Part shown: positions 27,003 through 35,531 of the stretch, piece after piece | Layout: each line of letters starts with the position of its first letter | Position numbering within the stretch: the first letter of the stretch is position 1 | DNA from: Streptomyces polyasparticus | Lineage (GTDB): Bacteria > Actinomycetota > Actinomycetes > Streptomycetales > Streptomycetaceae | DNA: 64,000 bases | Reading direction: 5' to 3' | NCBI RefSeq assembly: GCF_014493765.1 | Contig: NZ_JACTVJ010000019.1 | Coordinates: forward strand, 124,001 to 188,000 | Notes under the pieces: generated by a model | What the model was told of the DNA's origin: nothing | The model's input: the letters and a program-made list of their open reading frames with translations, nothing else | Database searches by the model: none | Translations under genes and position numbers: made by a program

Positions 27003-27776
27003 ATGGGACACCTGGACCACGCCGCCTTCGGCTGGCTTACACCCGCGCTGTCGTATGTGATGGCCTGTATTGGCGCCGCACTCGGACTGCGCTGCACCGT
27101 ACGCGCGCTCGCCGCCACTGGGCGATCGCGCCGCAACTGGCTGATCACGGCGGCCTCCGCGATCGGCACCGGCATCTGGACGATGCACTTCGTGGCGATG
27201 CTGGGCTTCAGCGTCACCGGCACGGAGATCCGTTACAACGTGCCGCTGACGATTCTGAGCCTGGTCGTCGCGATGCTCGTCGTCGGCGTGGGCGTCTTCG
27301 CCGTCGGCTACAGCAAGGACCGCGGCCGCGCGCTCTTCCTCGGCGGGCTCACGACCGGTCTCGGCGTCGCGAGCATGCACTACCTCGGCATGGCCGCACT
27401 CCGGCTGCACGGAAAGGTGGAGTACGACCCCGCCCTGGTCGGCCTCTCCGTGGTCATCGCGGTCGTCGCCGCCACCGCCGCCCTGTGGGCGGCACTCAAC
27501 ATCAAGTCACCCGTCGCCGTCGCCGTCGCCTCGGTGGTGATGGGCGGCGCGGTGAGCAGCATGCACTACACCGGGATGATGGCCGTCAGCGTGCAGGTCG
27601 CGCCGGATTCCGTCGCACTCCCCGGGGCCTCGGCCATGCAGTTCATCTTCCCCCTTGCCGTGGGCCTCGGGTCCTACCTCTTCTTGACCTCAGCCTTTGT
27701 CGCGCTCTCCCCGACCGCCACCGAGCGCGAGGCCTCCGCCTCGGCCCAGCGGCCCCTCGAGGGCGCACTTCCCTAG
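27003..27776 (+). CDS. MHYT-domain membrane protein
   Basis: 257-residue integral membrane protein with seven predicted helices. It carries three MHYT-type motifs in the alternating pattern of the domain: MHFVAM (about 60), MHYLGM (about 126) and MHYTGM (about 190). The conserved Met/His residues are thought to bind copper or sense O2, CO or NO. No output domain (GGDEF, EAL or kinase) is fused; the C-terminus is a short polar tail. GGAGG sits just before ATG 27003. A strong terminator follows, so it is a separate unit from the conservon. Confidence 0.9.
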   Translation: MGHLDHAAFGWLTPALSYVMACIGAALGLRCTVRALAATGRSRRNWLITAASAIGTGIWTMHFVAMLGFSVTGTEIRYNVPLTILSLVVAMLVVGVGVFAVGYSKDRGRALFLGGLTTGLGVASMHYLGMAALRLHGKVEYDPALVGLSVVIAVVAATAALWAALNIKSPVAVAVASVVMGGAVSSMHYTGMMAVSVQVAPDSVALPGASAMQFIFPLAVGLGSYLFLTSAFVALSPTATEREASASAQRPLEGALP

Positions 27777-27818
27777 CGGTGCGGCCGGGTCGCCCGCCGA
27801 CCGGCCCGGCCGCACCGC
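27776..27818 (+). terminator. Terminator between MHYT gene and conservon
   Basis: Perfect 14-bp stem GCGGTGCGGCCGGG / CCCGGCCGCACCGC with a 15-base loop, directly after the MHYT stop. Confidence 0.75.
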
Positions 27819-27846
27819 ACCGTCCCTGATCCAGAGCGAGGAGGCC

Positions 27847-30453
27847 ATGCGTACACCCCGCAACACCCCAGGCTCCCCGGGCCGAAACGGCCCCGAAGCG
27901 GCATCCGCGCCCCCGGTGCGCGGCCGCCGTGCCCACGCGGGTCCGCCTGCCGACGAACAGCCTGACGAAGGCCCCACGGCACCGGCCGACATATCCCTGC
28001 CGCCCGAGAGCGGCCCCGTGTGGCAGCTTCGGCCCCGGCGGGTCCGGGCGAAGATCGTCTGCCTCCTGATGGTCCCGGTCGTCTCGCTGATCGCCCTGTG
28101 GGCGTACGCCACGGTGACCACCGCCCAAGACGTCAGCCGGCTCAGCCAGTTGCAGCGCGTTGACGAAACGGTTCGCACGCCTGTGGCCTCGGTCGTCGCC
28201 GAGCTCCAGGCCGAGCGCGCCGCCGCCATCGCCTATGCGGCCCGCCCCGACGACTCCCGCGCCGACGAACTGCGCGGCCAGGCCGCACAGACCGACAAGG
28301 CGCTCGGGAAGCTGCGCCTCGGCAAGACCCACACCGTGGCCGACGGCGCCGACCTCCCTTCCGGAGTCGCCACCCGCCTCGGCTCCTTCGTCGACGACGC
28401 CGACGGCCTGGCCGCCCTGCGCGAGACGGTCCTCGACCGGCGTACGGGATGGGACGAGGCCTACGACAAATACACCGAGACCATCGGCAAGGCCTTCGCC
28501 GTCGGCGGCGCGCTCACCGGCGTCCAGGACGCCGAAGTCGGCTCCGACGCGCGCGTGGTGCTCGAGTTCTCCCGGGCCGCCGAGATGCTCGCCCGCGAGG
28601 ACGCGCTGCTCTCCACCGCCCAGCTGACCAAGACCCTCGAAGGCGCGCGGCTGCAGAGTTTCATCGGCGCCGTCGAGACCCGCCGCACCCTCCTCGGCTC
28701 CGCCGTCCAGGATCTGCGCGGCGAGGAGCGCGACGCCTGGCGCGAGCTGGAGAAGGGCAGCGCCTACGCCGACGTCCTCGCGGTCGAGGACAAGGTCCTC
28801 GCCGCACCGTCCGGCGCCAAGGCCGCCGACGCCATCGACGCGGGTGTCTGGGACAAGGCGTACACCGAGGTCCAGGACGAACTGCGGGGCATCGAGACGG
28901 ACGCCGGACAGCGCGCCGCCGACCGCGCCGACCCGTTCGCCCGCGGAGTCCTCACCCCCGCCGGTGCCGCGGTGCTGCTCGGCCTCATCGCCGTCGCCGC
29001 CTCGCTGGTGATCTCCGTACGGATCGGCCGCGCGCTCGTCGTCGAACTGGTCTCGCTGCGCAACACCGCCCTGGAGATCGCCCGCCGCAAACTCCCCAGC
29101 GCCATGCGGCGGCTGAGGGCGGGCGAGGACATCGACATCCAGGCCGAGGCCCCGCCGGGACCGCCCGCGCAGGACGAGATCGGCCAGGTCTCCGAATCCC
29201 TCGGCACCGTGCACCGCGCCGCACTCAGCGCGGCCATCGAGCGCGCCGAACTCGCCAGCGGCATCTCCGGCGTCTTCGTCAACCTCGCGCGCCGCAGCCA
29301 GGTCCTGGTGCACCGCCAGCTCAACCTGCTCGACTCCATGGAGCGCCGGGCAGAGGACCCCAACGAGCTGAGCGACCTGTTCCGGCTCGACCACCTCACC
29401 ACCCGTATGCGGCGGCACGCCGAGTCCCTGATCATCCTCTCCGGCGCCGCACCCGGACGTGCCTGGCGTATGCCGGTCTCGCTCACCAACGTAGTACGGG
29501 CCGCCGTGTCCGAGGTCGAGGACTATGCGCGCGTCGAGGTGCGGCAGCTGCCCGAGAGCGCCGTCGTCGGCGCCGCGGTCGCCGACCTCACGCACCTGCT
29601 CGCCGAACTCGTCGAGAACGCCGCCTCCTTCAGCCCTCCGCACACCAAGGTGCGCGTCAGCGGCGAACCCGTAGGCAACGGCTACGCCCTCGAAGTCGAG
29701 GACCGCGGCCTCGGCATGGGCAAGGAGCGCCTCGCGGAGGCCAACCGCCGCATCGAACAGTCCGAGGCACTCGACCTGTTCGACAGCGACCGGCTCGGCC
29801 TGTTCGTCGTCAGCCGGCTCGCGGCCCGCCACGGCATCAAGGTGCATCTGCGCACCTCGCCGTACGGAGGTACCACCGCGGTCGTCCTGCTGCCGACCGC
29901 GCTCCTGCAGGACTCGCTGCCCAAGGGCGGCGGCCGTCCCGCACCCGAGGAGATCGAGCCCGCCGCCGAGCACGCCCGCGTACCCGGCGCCGGCCCCCTG
30001 CGCGAAGTCGGCGGAGGCGCACCCGTCCCCGGGCCCCGGCCCGCGCTCGCGGCCATGCCCGAGGCACCCGCTCCGCGCGGGGTGACCGCCTTGCGGCTGC
30101 ACACCCGCACCAGCGAGGAGCAGACACCGCCGCGCAACGGAGCCGCGGCCCAACCGGCAGCCGACGAGGACGCCACCGCGGATCTCCCGCGCCGTGTACG
30201 CCAGGCGAACCTCGCACCCCAGCTGCGCGAGGAACCCGCCCCCGAGGCGCCCGAACCACCCGCCCAGGCGCAGGGCACCGAAGAACGCACCCCGGAGCAG
30301 GTCAGGGACCGGATGACCGCCTACCGCGACGGCTGGACCAGAGGCGGAGGCCGCCCCGCGGGCCGCAGGTCCGACGAGACCCCTGACTTCACGCCGGGCA
30401 GCGCCGGTGAGCTCCGTACGCCCGGCAGCAACCGCGAAGGAGACCACGCATGA
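27847..30453 (+). CDS. cvnA: Conservon sensor kinase-like protein CvnA (nitrate-sensing domain)
   Basis: 868 residues. After a Pro-rich cytoplasmic start, a transmembrane helix lies at about 70-88. An extracytoplasmic helical nitrate/nitrite-sensing-type domain follows (about 95-360, AAAIAYAARPDDSRADELR), then a second helix at about 367-388 and HAMP-like linkers. The histidine-kinase-like part has DHLTTRMRRHAESLIILSG, N-box ELVENAASFSPP, DRGLGMG and GLFVVSRLAARHG. A long Pro/Ala-rich C-terminal tail of about 170 residues ends it. GAGGAGG precedes ATG 27847. The stop overlaps cvnB by ATGA. It is the membrane sensor of a G-protein-like complex with CvnB-D. Confidence 0.93.
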   Translation: MRTPRNTPGSPGRNGPEAASAPPVRGRRAHAGPPADEQPDEGPTAPADISLPPESGPVWQLRPRRVRAKIVCLLMVPVVSLIALWAYATVTTAQDVSRLSQLQRVDETVRTPVASVVAELQAERAAAIAYAARPDDSRADELRGQAAQTDKALGKLRLGKTHTVADGADLPSGVATRLGSFVDDADGLAALRETVLDRRTGWDEAYDKYTETIGKAFAVGGALTGVQDAEVGSDARVVLEFSRAAEMLAREDALLSTAQLTKTLEGARLQSFIGAVETRRTLLGSAVQDLRGEERDAWRELEKGSAYADVLAVEDKVLAAPSGAKAADAIDAGVWDKAYTEVQDELRGIETDAGQRAADRADPFARGVLTPAGAAVLLGLIAVAASLVISVRIGRALVVELVSLRNTALEIARRKLPSAMRRLRAGEDIDIQAEAPPGPPAQDEIGQVSESLGTVHRAALSAAIERAELASGISGVFVNLARRSQVLVHRQLNLLDSMERRAEDPNELSDLFRLDHLTTRMRRHAESLIILSGAAPGRAWRMPVSLTNVVRAAVSEVEDYARVEVRQLPESAVVGAAVADLTHLLAELVENAASFSPPHTKVRVSGEPVGNGYALEVEDRGLGMGKERLAEANRRIEQSEALDLFDSDRLGLFVVSRLAARHGIKVHLRTSPYGGTTAVVLLPTALLQDSLPKGGGRPAPEEIEPAAEHARVPGAGPLREVGGGAPVPGPRPALAAMPEAPAPRGVTALRLHTRTSEEQTPPRNGAAAQPAADEDATADLPRRVRQANLAPQLREEPAPEAPEPPAQAQGTEERTPEQVRDRMTAYRDGWTRGGGRPAGRRSDETPDFTPGSAGELRTPGSNREGDHA

Positions 30454-30887
30454 TCCAGGACCCGAGAATCGGCACAGCGACCCGCTCCGGCGAACTCGAC
30501 TGGCTCCTGGACGATCTCGTCCTGCGCGTCACCGAGGTCCGCCATGCCGTGGTCCTGTCCAACGACGGCCTGGCCGTGGGCTCTTCGAGCGCGCTGCGCC
30601 GCGAGGACGCCGAGCACCTGGCCGCCGTCGCCTCCGGATTCCACAGTCTCGCCAAGGGCGCGGGCCGGCACTTCGGGGTCGGCGGGGTGCGCCAGACCAT
30701 GGTCGAGATGGACGACGGCTTCCTGTTCGTGGCCGCAGCCGGTGACGGCTCCTGTCTCGCCGTCATGTCCACCGCCACCGCCGACATCGGGCTCATCGCG
30801 TACGAGATGGCCCGTCTGGTGAAGCGGGTCGGCGAACATCTCTACACGCCGCCGCGGTTCGCCGTACAGCCGCCGGCCGCGGGCTGA
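30450..30887 (+). CDS. cvnB: Conservon roadblock/LC7 protein CvnB
   Basis: 145-residue roadblock/LC7-fold protein (LDWLLDDLVLRVTEVRHAVV, LSNDGLAVGSSSALRREDAE, ADIGLIAYEMARLVKRVGEHL). In conservons this subunit is thought to act with the CvnD GTPase, by analogy to MglB-type GTPase-activating proteins. It overlaps cvnA by 4 bp and is 15 bp from cvnC. A close paralogue is encoded at 32445. Confidence 0.93.
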   Translation: MIQDPRIGTATRSGELDWLLDDLVLRVTEVRHAVVLSNDGLAVGSSSALRREDAEHLAAVASGFHSLAKGAGRHFGVGGVRQTMVEMDDGFLFVAAAGDGSCLAVMSTATADIGLIAYEMARLVKRVGEHLYTPPRFAVQPPAAG

Positions 30888-30902
30888 GCGGGGAGGCTCG
30901 CC

Positions 30903-31319
30903 ATGAGAAAGCTACGGGGCGACACCGAGCCACCCGAACCCGGCGCCCAGTGGTACGACGCCGAAGCGGGACCCCTGGTGCGCCCGTACGCGATGACCGG
31001 CGGGCGCACCAGCCCGGGCCCCAGCGGAGTGCGGTTCGACCTGATCGCCCTGGTCAGCCTGGACACCGCGGCGCCCGAGATGGGCGACGACACCGCGCTC
31101 GGCCCGGAACACCGCGCACTGATCGAACTGTGCCGCACCGAAACCCAGTCGGTGGCCGAACTGGCCGCGGACGCCGACCTTCCGGTGGGTGTGGTCCGTG
31201 TGCTCCTCGGCGACCTGCTCGAACTGGGCGTCGTCAAGGTGACCCGTCCGGTGCCGCCCGCACAGCTACCCGACGAAAAGATCCTGAGAGAAGTGATCGA
31301 TGGCCTCCGAGCACTCTGA
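30903..31319 (+). CDS. cvnC: Conservon DUF742 protein CvnC
   Basis: 138-residue DUF742 protein: VRPYAMTGGRTSPGP is the family signature, followed by a winged-helix-like C-terminal half (CRTETQSVAELAADADLPVGVVRVLLGDLLE) seen here in two adjacent helices, ending LREVIDGLRAL. Its role in the conservon complex is structural or DNA-binding and unproven. GGGGAGG lies before ATG 30903. Its last 20 bp overlap cvnD. Confidence 0.92.
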   Translation: MRKLRGDTEPPEPGAQWYDAEAGPLVRPYAMTGGRTSPGPSGVRFDLIALVSLDTAAPEMGDDTALGPEHRALIELCRTETQSVAELAADADLPVGVVRVLLGDLLELGVVKVTRPVPPAQLPDEKILREVIDGLRAL

Positions 31320-31905
31320 AGGCGCCGGCGCCGATACCACCGCGCTTGCGCTGAAGATCCTGGTCGCCGGGGGGTTCGGGGTGGGCAAGACCACCCTGGT
31401 CGGTGCGGTCAGTGAAATACGTCCGCTGCGCACCGAGGAACAACTCAGCGAGATCGGGGAGTCCGTCGACGACGTGGCCGCCGTGGACCAGAAGACCACC
31501 ACCACGGTGGCCATGGACTTCGGACGCATCACGATTCGCAGCGGTCTTTCGCTGTACTTGTTCGGCACCCCGGGCCAGGACCGCTTCTGGTTCCTGTGGG
31601 ACGAGCTCTCGCAGGGTGCGCTGGGCGCCGTCGTCCTCGCGGACACCCGGCGGCTCGAGGACTGCTTCCCCGCGGTGGACTACTTCGAGCATCGTCGCAT
31701 CCCCTTCGTCGTCGCCGTGAACTGCTTCGCGGGGGCGCGTGCCTACGGTGCTCAGGACGTCTCCCGCGCCCTCGACCTCGACCGGGGCACACCGGTCGTG
31801 CTGTGCGACGCACGCGACCGTGATTCGGGAAAGGAGGTGCTCATCCGGCTGGTCGAGTACGCCGGGCGGATGCACACCGCCCGGCTGCTCGACTCGGTGG
31901 GGTGA
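31300..31905 (+). CDS. cvnD: Conservon small GTPase CvnD
   Basis: 201-residue Ras-like ATP/GTP-binding protein of the CvnD family. The P-loop is GGFGVGKTTLVGAVS, followed by the KTTTTVAMDFG switch I region, FGTPGQDRFWF switch II, VVLADTRR, and the degenerate G4 motif AVNCFAG typical of CvnD, in place of NKxD. It completes the four-gene conservon, which modulates development or antibiotic production in studied Streptomyces. It is convergent with the oxidoreductase gene at 31940. Confidence 0.94.
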   Translation: MASEHSEGAGADTTALALKILVAGGFGVGKTTLVGAVSEIRPLRTEEQLSEIGESVDDVAAVDQKTTTTVAMDFGRITIRSGLSLYLFGTPGQDRFWFLWDELSQGALGAVVLADTRRLEDCFPAVDYFEHRRIPFVVAVNCFAGARAYGAQDVSRALDLDRGTPVVLCDARDRDSGKEVLIRLVEYAGRMHTARLLDSVG

Positions 31906-31939
31906 GCGGTTCCAGCTCGACCCGGTCGGGTCAGCGGTT

Positions 31940-32368
31940 CTAGTCGGATACGGCGCCCTGGGCGAGCACCTTCGTGATCTTCACTCGGACGAGGAGCTCG
32001 CCCGGGACGCCGTTGCGCGCGCCGTACTCCTCGGCCCGGTCCTCACCCATGTAGCGCGCGGCGATCCGGGTCGCCCAGTGCCGTACCTCCTCGAGGTCCT
32101 CGCTGATCCGCGCCTCGCCCTGGATCACGGCGAACGCGAACGGCGGCCGGTCGTCGTCCACACACAGCGCCACGCGCCCGTCGCGGGCGAGATTGCGGCC
32201 CTTGACGGTCTCCTTGCCGGTGTTGAACACGAGGTCGTCACCGTCGAGCAGGAACCAGACCGGTGCGATGTGCGGTGAGCCGTCGGCGCGGACGGTGGAG
32301 AGCTTGCCGGTACGCGTGCCTTGCGAAACGAAGGCGCGCCACTGTTCCTCGGTCATCTTCTGTGCCAT
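31940..32368 (-). CDS. PPOX-class F420/FMN-dependent oxidoreductase
   Basis: 142 residues of the pyridoxamine-5'-phosphate-oxidase-like split barrel: LSTVRADGSPHIAPVWFLLDG, VKGRNLARDGRVALCVDDD, and FAVIQGEARISEDLEEVRHW. Actinobacterial members of this size usually bind F420 or FMN and reduce small molecules. The substrate is unknown. It lies between the conservon and the orphan roadblock gene, facing away from the latter. The ATG at 32368 has no strong ribosome binding site. Confidence 0.88.
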   Translation of the reverse strand: MAQKMTEEQWRAFVSQGTRTGKLSTVRADGSPHIAPVWFLLDGDDLVFNTGKETVKGRNLARDGRVALCVDDDRPPFAFAVIQGEARISEDLEEVRHWATRIAARYMGEDRAEEYGARNGVPGELLVRVKITKVLAQGAVSD

Positions 32369-32444
32369 ATGGCCATCATCGCTTGCCCGTCGGGCATCTC
32401 TGGTGAAGGCTTGCGGCGAACTGCACTAGGGGGAGGGGCACGTG

Positions 32445-32858
32445 ATGGCAGAGGGCACGGGACTGGGTTGGCTGCTGGACGACTTGACCAAGCGGGTCGA
32501 CCACGTCCGGCATGCGCTGGTGCTGTCCAACGACGGCCTGGTGACCGCCACGAGCAGCGGACTCGTCCGCGAGGACGCCGAGCATCTGGCCGCGGTCTCC
32601 TCCGGACTGCACAGCCTCGCCAAGGGCTCCGGGCGCCACTTCGGCACGGGCAAGGTGCGCCAGACCCTGATCGAGTTCGACGACGCCGTCCTGTACGTGA
32701 TGGCGGCGGGCGAAGGCAGTTGCCTGTGCGTGCTCAGCTCCGCGGAGGCGGACATCGGGCAGGTCGCCTACGAGATGACCCTGCTCGTGAACCGGGTCGG
32801 CGAGCATCTCGGGGTCGAGGCCCGGCAGCCGGGGCGGACCCCTGTGGTCGACTTCTGA
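32445..32858 (+). CDS. Orphan roadblock/LC7 protein (CvnB paralogue)
   Basis: 137-residue roadblock/LC7 protein very similar to CvnB 1.6 kb upstream: both share LSNDGL, REDAEHLAAV, HSLAKG, GRHFG, VRQT, GSCL and ADIG blocks. No cvnC or cvnD follows it. GGGGAGGGG lies upstream; the ATG at 32445 is preferred over an in-frame GTG at 32442. It may be a duplicated subunit that competes with or regulates the adjacent conservon, which is an inference. Confidence 0.9.
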   Translation: MAEGTGLGWLLDDLTKRVDHVRHALVLSNDGLVTATSSGLVREDAEHLAAVSSGLHSLAKGSGRHFGTGKVRQTLIEFDDAVLYVMAAGEGSCLCVLSSAEADIGQVAYEMTLLVNRVGEHLGVEARQPGRTPVVDF

Positions 32859-33037
32859 TGCGCTTGTGATCCGCTTCCGATTCCCTTCCGATTCCCTTCC
32901 AATTCCCCGGACACGGCTTTGACCTGGCCTTATATGAGTTATCCACAGGCTCGCACGCTCGGGCGTCGATCGGGCTAACTTCTTCACCGAGAGTAATCGC
33001 GCTCCTCGCCTTGAGCGCACTCACGGGGGAGACCGTC

Positions 33038-33865
33038 ATGACCGTCATCGACACAACTGCCGCGCTGTACCCGCCGATCGAAGACCTGGAACGGCGGTCG
33101 GCCGAGGCGCCCGAGGAGACCCATCCGGCATCCTGGGCCGCCAAAGAGCTGCTGCTCACACGCGGGGAGTTCGAACTCGCCGTCCTGCGAGGGCTCATCG
33201 CCACCGTGCCCCCACCGGACGGCGGACGCCCACGCCATGTCACGCGCACGGAACTGGACCGGCTGCAGGCAGGCGAAGGCTTCCCGGCCACGCTCGGCAA
33301 CCGCGTACGGCTCGCGGGCACGTCCGGGGCAGCCGAGATGCTCGGCATCGCCAAGGACCGCTTCACCCGGATCGCCAGAGCGGGCCTGCTGGCCCCGGCC
33401 AGATTCCAGCTGAACCGCTACCGGTCGGTGGTCTGGCTCTACTTCGCCGAAGAGGTCCGCGAGTTCGGCGCCGCCCACCCCGATCTGCTCGTCGGCCGTG
33501 CACCCGACGCGATGAGCCGCAGGCTGCGCGGCGGCGAGGACATGCGGCCGGCGAGCTGGCGGGACCGTATGCACCAGCACCTGCTCGGGCAGGCCGTGGG
33601 GCCCTGGGAACGGGCCGCCGTCACGGCCTCGTTCCTCGACCCGACCGACGTCGCCGACGTCATCACCGACCCACACGACCGCGCCCGCCTCAACCGCCTG
33701 CGCCACGATCCGGCCCCGGGCCGCCCGGGCGCCGTCCCCTCACCGGGCGAACTCCTCGCCGAACACATGATGTGCGCCGCCCTCCCGGAGGAGATCCACG
33801 GCTACCGGGTGCTGCTTGCGCTGGCGGTTTCGGTGGCGCGGGGGGAGGTGGGGGTGGGGGGTTGA
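33038..33865 (+). CDS. Conserved hypothetical protein (possibly DUF6397)
   Basis: 275 residues, soluble. It contains AAKELLLTRGEFELAVLRG and a MerR/excisionase-like helical segment (SGAAEMLGIAKDRFTRIARAG), then LNRYRSVVWLYFAEEVREF. The pattern suggests a DNA-binding-like module but is not proven. It resembles a Streptomyces-only family that I tentatively equate with DUF6397. ATG 33038 has GGGGGAGA upstream. A TTATCCACA sequence and three ATTCCC-type direct repeats lie in the 180 bp before it. Confidence 0.72.
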   Translation: MTVIDTTAALYPPIEDLERRSAEAPEETHPASWAAKELLLTRGEFELAVLRGLIATVPPPDGGRPRHVTRTELDRLQAGEGFPATLGNRVRLAGTSGAAEMLGIAKDRFTRIARAGLLAPARFQLNRYRSVVWLYFAEEVREFGAAHPDLLVGRAPDAMSRRLRGGEDMRPASWRDRMHQHLLGQAVGPWERAAVTASFLDPTDVADVITDPHDRARLNRLRHDPAPGRPGAVPSPGELLAEHMMCAALPEEIHGYRVLLALAVSVARGEVGVGG

Positions 33866-33945
33866 GGGGGTGAAGTTGGGCAGGGGCAGGGGCAGGGGCA
33901 GCGCGGGAGGGGAAGGGAGGGGAGGGGAGGCTGTCGAAGGGTGGA
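33841..33945 (+). repeat. G-rich low-complexity tract
   Basis: About 100 bp of nearly pure G/A on the + strand, including GGGGGAGGTGGGGGTGGGGG and three AGGGGC units near 33880-33902. It starts inside the last codons of the preceding gene. It has strong G-quadruplex potential and may act as a terminator or pause site. Confidence 0.7.
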
Positions 33946-34010
33946 GGCCGAAGGGTTGAGCCTGGGGTTCAGGCGTGGTCCGGGATTCGCCGGCCGGTGG
34001 CCGGAGTTGG

Positions 34011-34044
34011 CCAGAAGCCAGAAGCCAGAAGCCAGAAGCCAGAA
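34011..34044 (+). repeat. 7-bp tandem repeat CCAGAAG x4.9
   Basis: Four exact CCAGAAG copies and a near-complete fifth, ending at the base before the stop codon of the TPR gene. A simple-sequence repeat prone to slippage. Confidence 0.9.
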
Positions 34045-34560
34045 TCAGAAGGTGGCGTCGAGATCCTTGGCGTACTCCTCCAAGGCCGGCCGGTACGAGG
34101 CGATCTGTGGGTCACTGCTGGTGGTGGCAAGGAGCGTGAGGAGCAGCTCCATGCCCTCCTTGCCGCGCCCGACGTTGTGCAGCGCCATGGCGAAGAAGGT
34201 CTGCAGCGCCGTGTCCTCGGGGAACTCCGCACAGGCCGCCTCCAGCGTGGCGACGGCCTCCGCATACCGGCCGAGCGCACGGTAGGTCGACCCGAGCCCG
34301 AGCAGCGAACCGGCTCGGTCCTCGGGCGACAGCCCGGGCGCCGAGACGGCCGTGACGTAATACGGCACGGCCTCCGCCTCGAGCCCGAGCGCGTCATGCA
34401 CCCACGCGGTCTGACATGCGACCTCGACATCATCCGGATACTGCTCGGCAAGCGCCACGAGCATCTCGCGCGCCTCTTCCCGCTGCCCCTGCTCACGCAA
34501 ACGGACCGCTGCGCGCAGCTGTTGGTCACGCTCGCCCGACGTGCTCGTCTCGGTGCTCAT
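34045..34560 (-). CDS. Tetratricopeptide-repeat protein
   Basis: 171 residues of helical TPR-like repeats: LREQGQREEAREMLVALAEQYPDD, GLGSTYRALGRYAEAVATLE and FFAMALHNVGRGKEGMELLL (consensus G/A-Y/F-A positions visible). It probably scaffolds a protein interaction. The partner is unknown. ATG 34560 is chosen over an in-frame GTG at 34569. Its stop abuts a 7-bp tandem repeat, so slippage there would not alter the protein. Seven conserved Streptomyces members of similar length come to mind only as a general class, not a named family. Confidence 0.8.
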   Translation of the reverse strand: MSTETSTSGERDQQLRAAVRLREQGQREEAREMLVALAEQYPDDVEVACQTAWVHDALGLEAEAVPYYVTAVSAPGLSPEDRAGSLLGLGSTYRALGRYAEAVATLEAACAEFPEDTALQTFFAMALHNVGRGKEGMELLLTLLATTSSDPQIASYRPALEEYAKDLDATF

Positions 34561-34594
34561 GATGTGCACCGTACAAGGCTGCCCAACGTGCTGA

Positions 34595-35479
34595 TCAAGC
34601 CCCCGGCTTCGGCGCCCACGTACGGAACAGCCCCTCCTGCACCACCGACACGAGCAGCCGCCCCTCGCGGTCGTAGATCCGGCCGCGGGCCAGGCCGCGC
34701 CCGCCCGTGGCGATGGGGGACTCCTGGTCGTACAGGAACCACTCGTCCGTACGGAACGGGCGGTGGAACCACATCGCGTGGTCGAGCGAGGCCATGTCGA
34801 AGCCGCGCCGTCCCCACAGCGGCTCCACCGGGATGCGGACCGCGTCGAGGAGCGTCATGTCACTCGCGTACGTCAGCGCGCAGGTGTGTACCAGCGGATC
34901 GTCGCCGAGGGGGCCGACCGCGCGCATCCACACCGCACTGCGCGGCTCCGCGTCCTTGACCTCCTCGGGCGTCCAGCGCAGCCGGTCGACGTAGCGGATG
35001 TCGAAGGGCTGGCGTCGCGCCATGCGCTCCAACTGCTCGGGCAGCGCGCCGAGATGCTCACGGATCTCGTCGACGACGCTCGGCAGCGTCTCCGGGTCCG
35101 GTGCGTCCAGGCGCGGCGGCAGCTGATGCTCGAAGGGCCCTTCCTCCGGCTGATGGAAGGACGCCGTGAGGTTGAAGATCGTGCGGCCCTGCTGTACGGC
35201 CGTCACGCGCCGCGTGGTGAACGAGCGCCCGTCGCGCACCCGCTCCACCTGGTACACGATCGGCACGCCGGGTCGGCCCGGTCGCAGGAAGTACGCGTGC
35301 AGCGAGTGCACCGGACGGTCGCCGTCCGTGGTGCGGCCGGCGGCGACCAGGGCCTGGCCCGCCACCTGGCCGCCGAAGACCCGCTGCAGGGACTCCTCGG
35401 GGCTGGCGCCGCGGAAGATGTTGACCTCGATCTGCTCCAGGTCGAGCAGATCGACCAGGCGTTCGGCGGGGTTCGTCAT
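34595..35479 (-). CDS. tesB: Acyl-CoA thioesterase II (TesB-like)
   Basis: 294-residue double-hotdog thioesterase hydrolysing acyl-CoA to free acid and CoA. N-terminal hotdog: FRGASPEESLQRVFGGQVAGQAL and HSLHAYFLRPG. C-terminal hotdog: LTYASDMTLLDAV, with the catalytic Asp region, and SLDHAMWFHRPFR. The ATG at 35479 has CGGAGAA upstream. It sits 52 bp downstream of the helicase gene on the same strand and may be co-transcribed, with no obvious functional link. Confidence 0.93.
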   Translation of the reverse strand: MTNPAERLVDLLDLEQIEVNIFRGASPEESLQRVFGGQVAGQALVAAGRTTDGDRPVHSLHAYFLRPGRPGVPIVYQVERVRDGRSFTTRRVTAVQQGRTIFNLTASFHQPEEGPFEHQLPPRLDAPDPETLPSVVDEIREHLGALPEQLERMARRQPFDIRYVDRLRWTPEEVKDAEPRSAVWMRAVGPLGDDPLVHTCALTYASDMTLLDAVRIPVEPLWGRRGFDMASLDHAMWFHRPFRTDEWFLYDQESPIATGGRGLARGRIYDREGRLLVSVVQEGLFRTWAPKPGA

Positions 35480-35531
35480 CGGTGGTGTTCTCCGGTGGTC
35501 ACAAAGGGTCCTGCGGAAAGGGCTCGGAGGG

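Noticed and set aside
31918-31931. GACCC / GGGTC hairpin between cvnD and the PPOX gene
   Set aside because: Stem of only five bases with a tiny loop; too weak to call a terminator.
32939-32947. TTATCCACA, a perfect DnaA-box sequence
   Set aside because: A single box with no cluster and no dnaA or dnaN genes; chance occurrence is likely.
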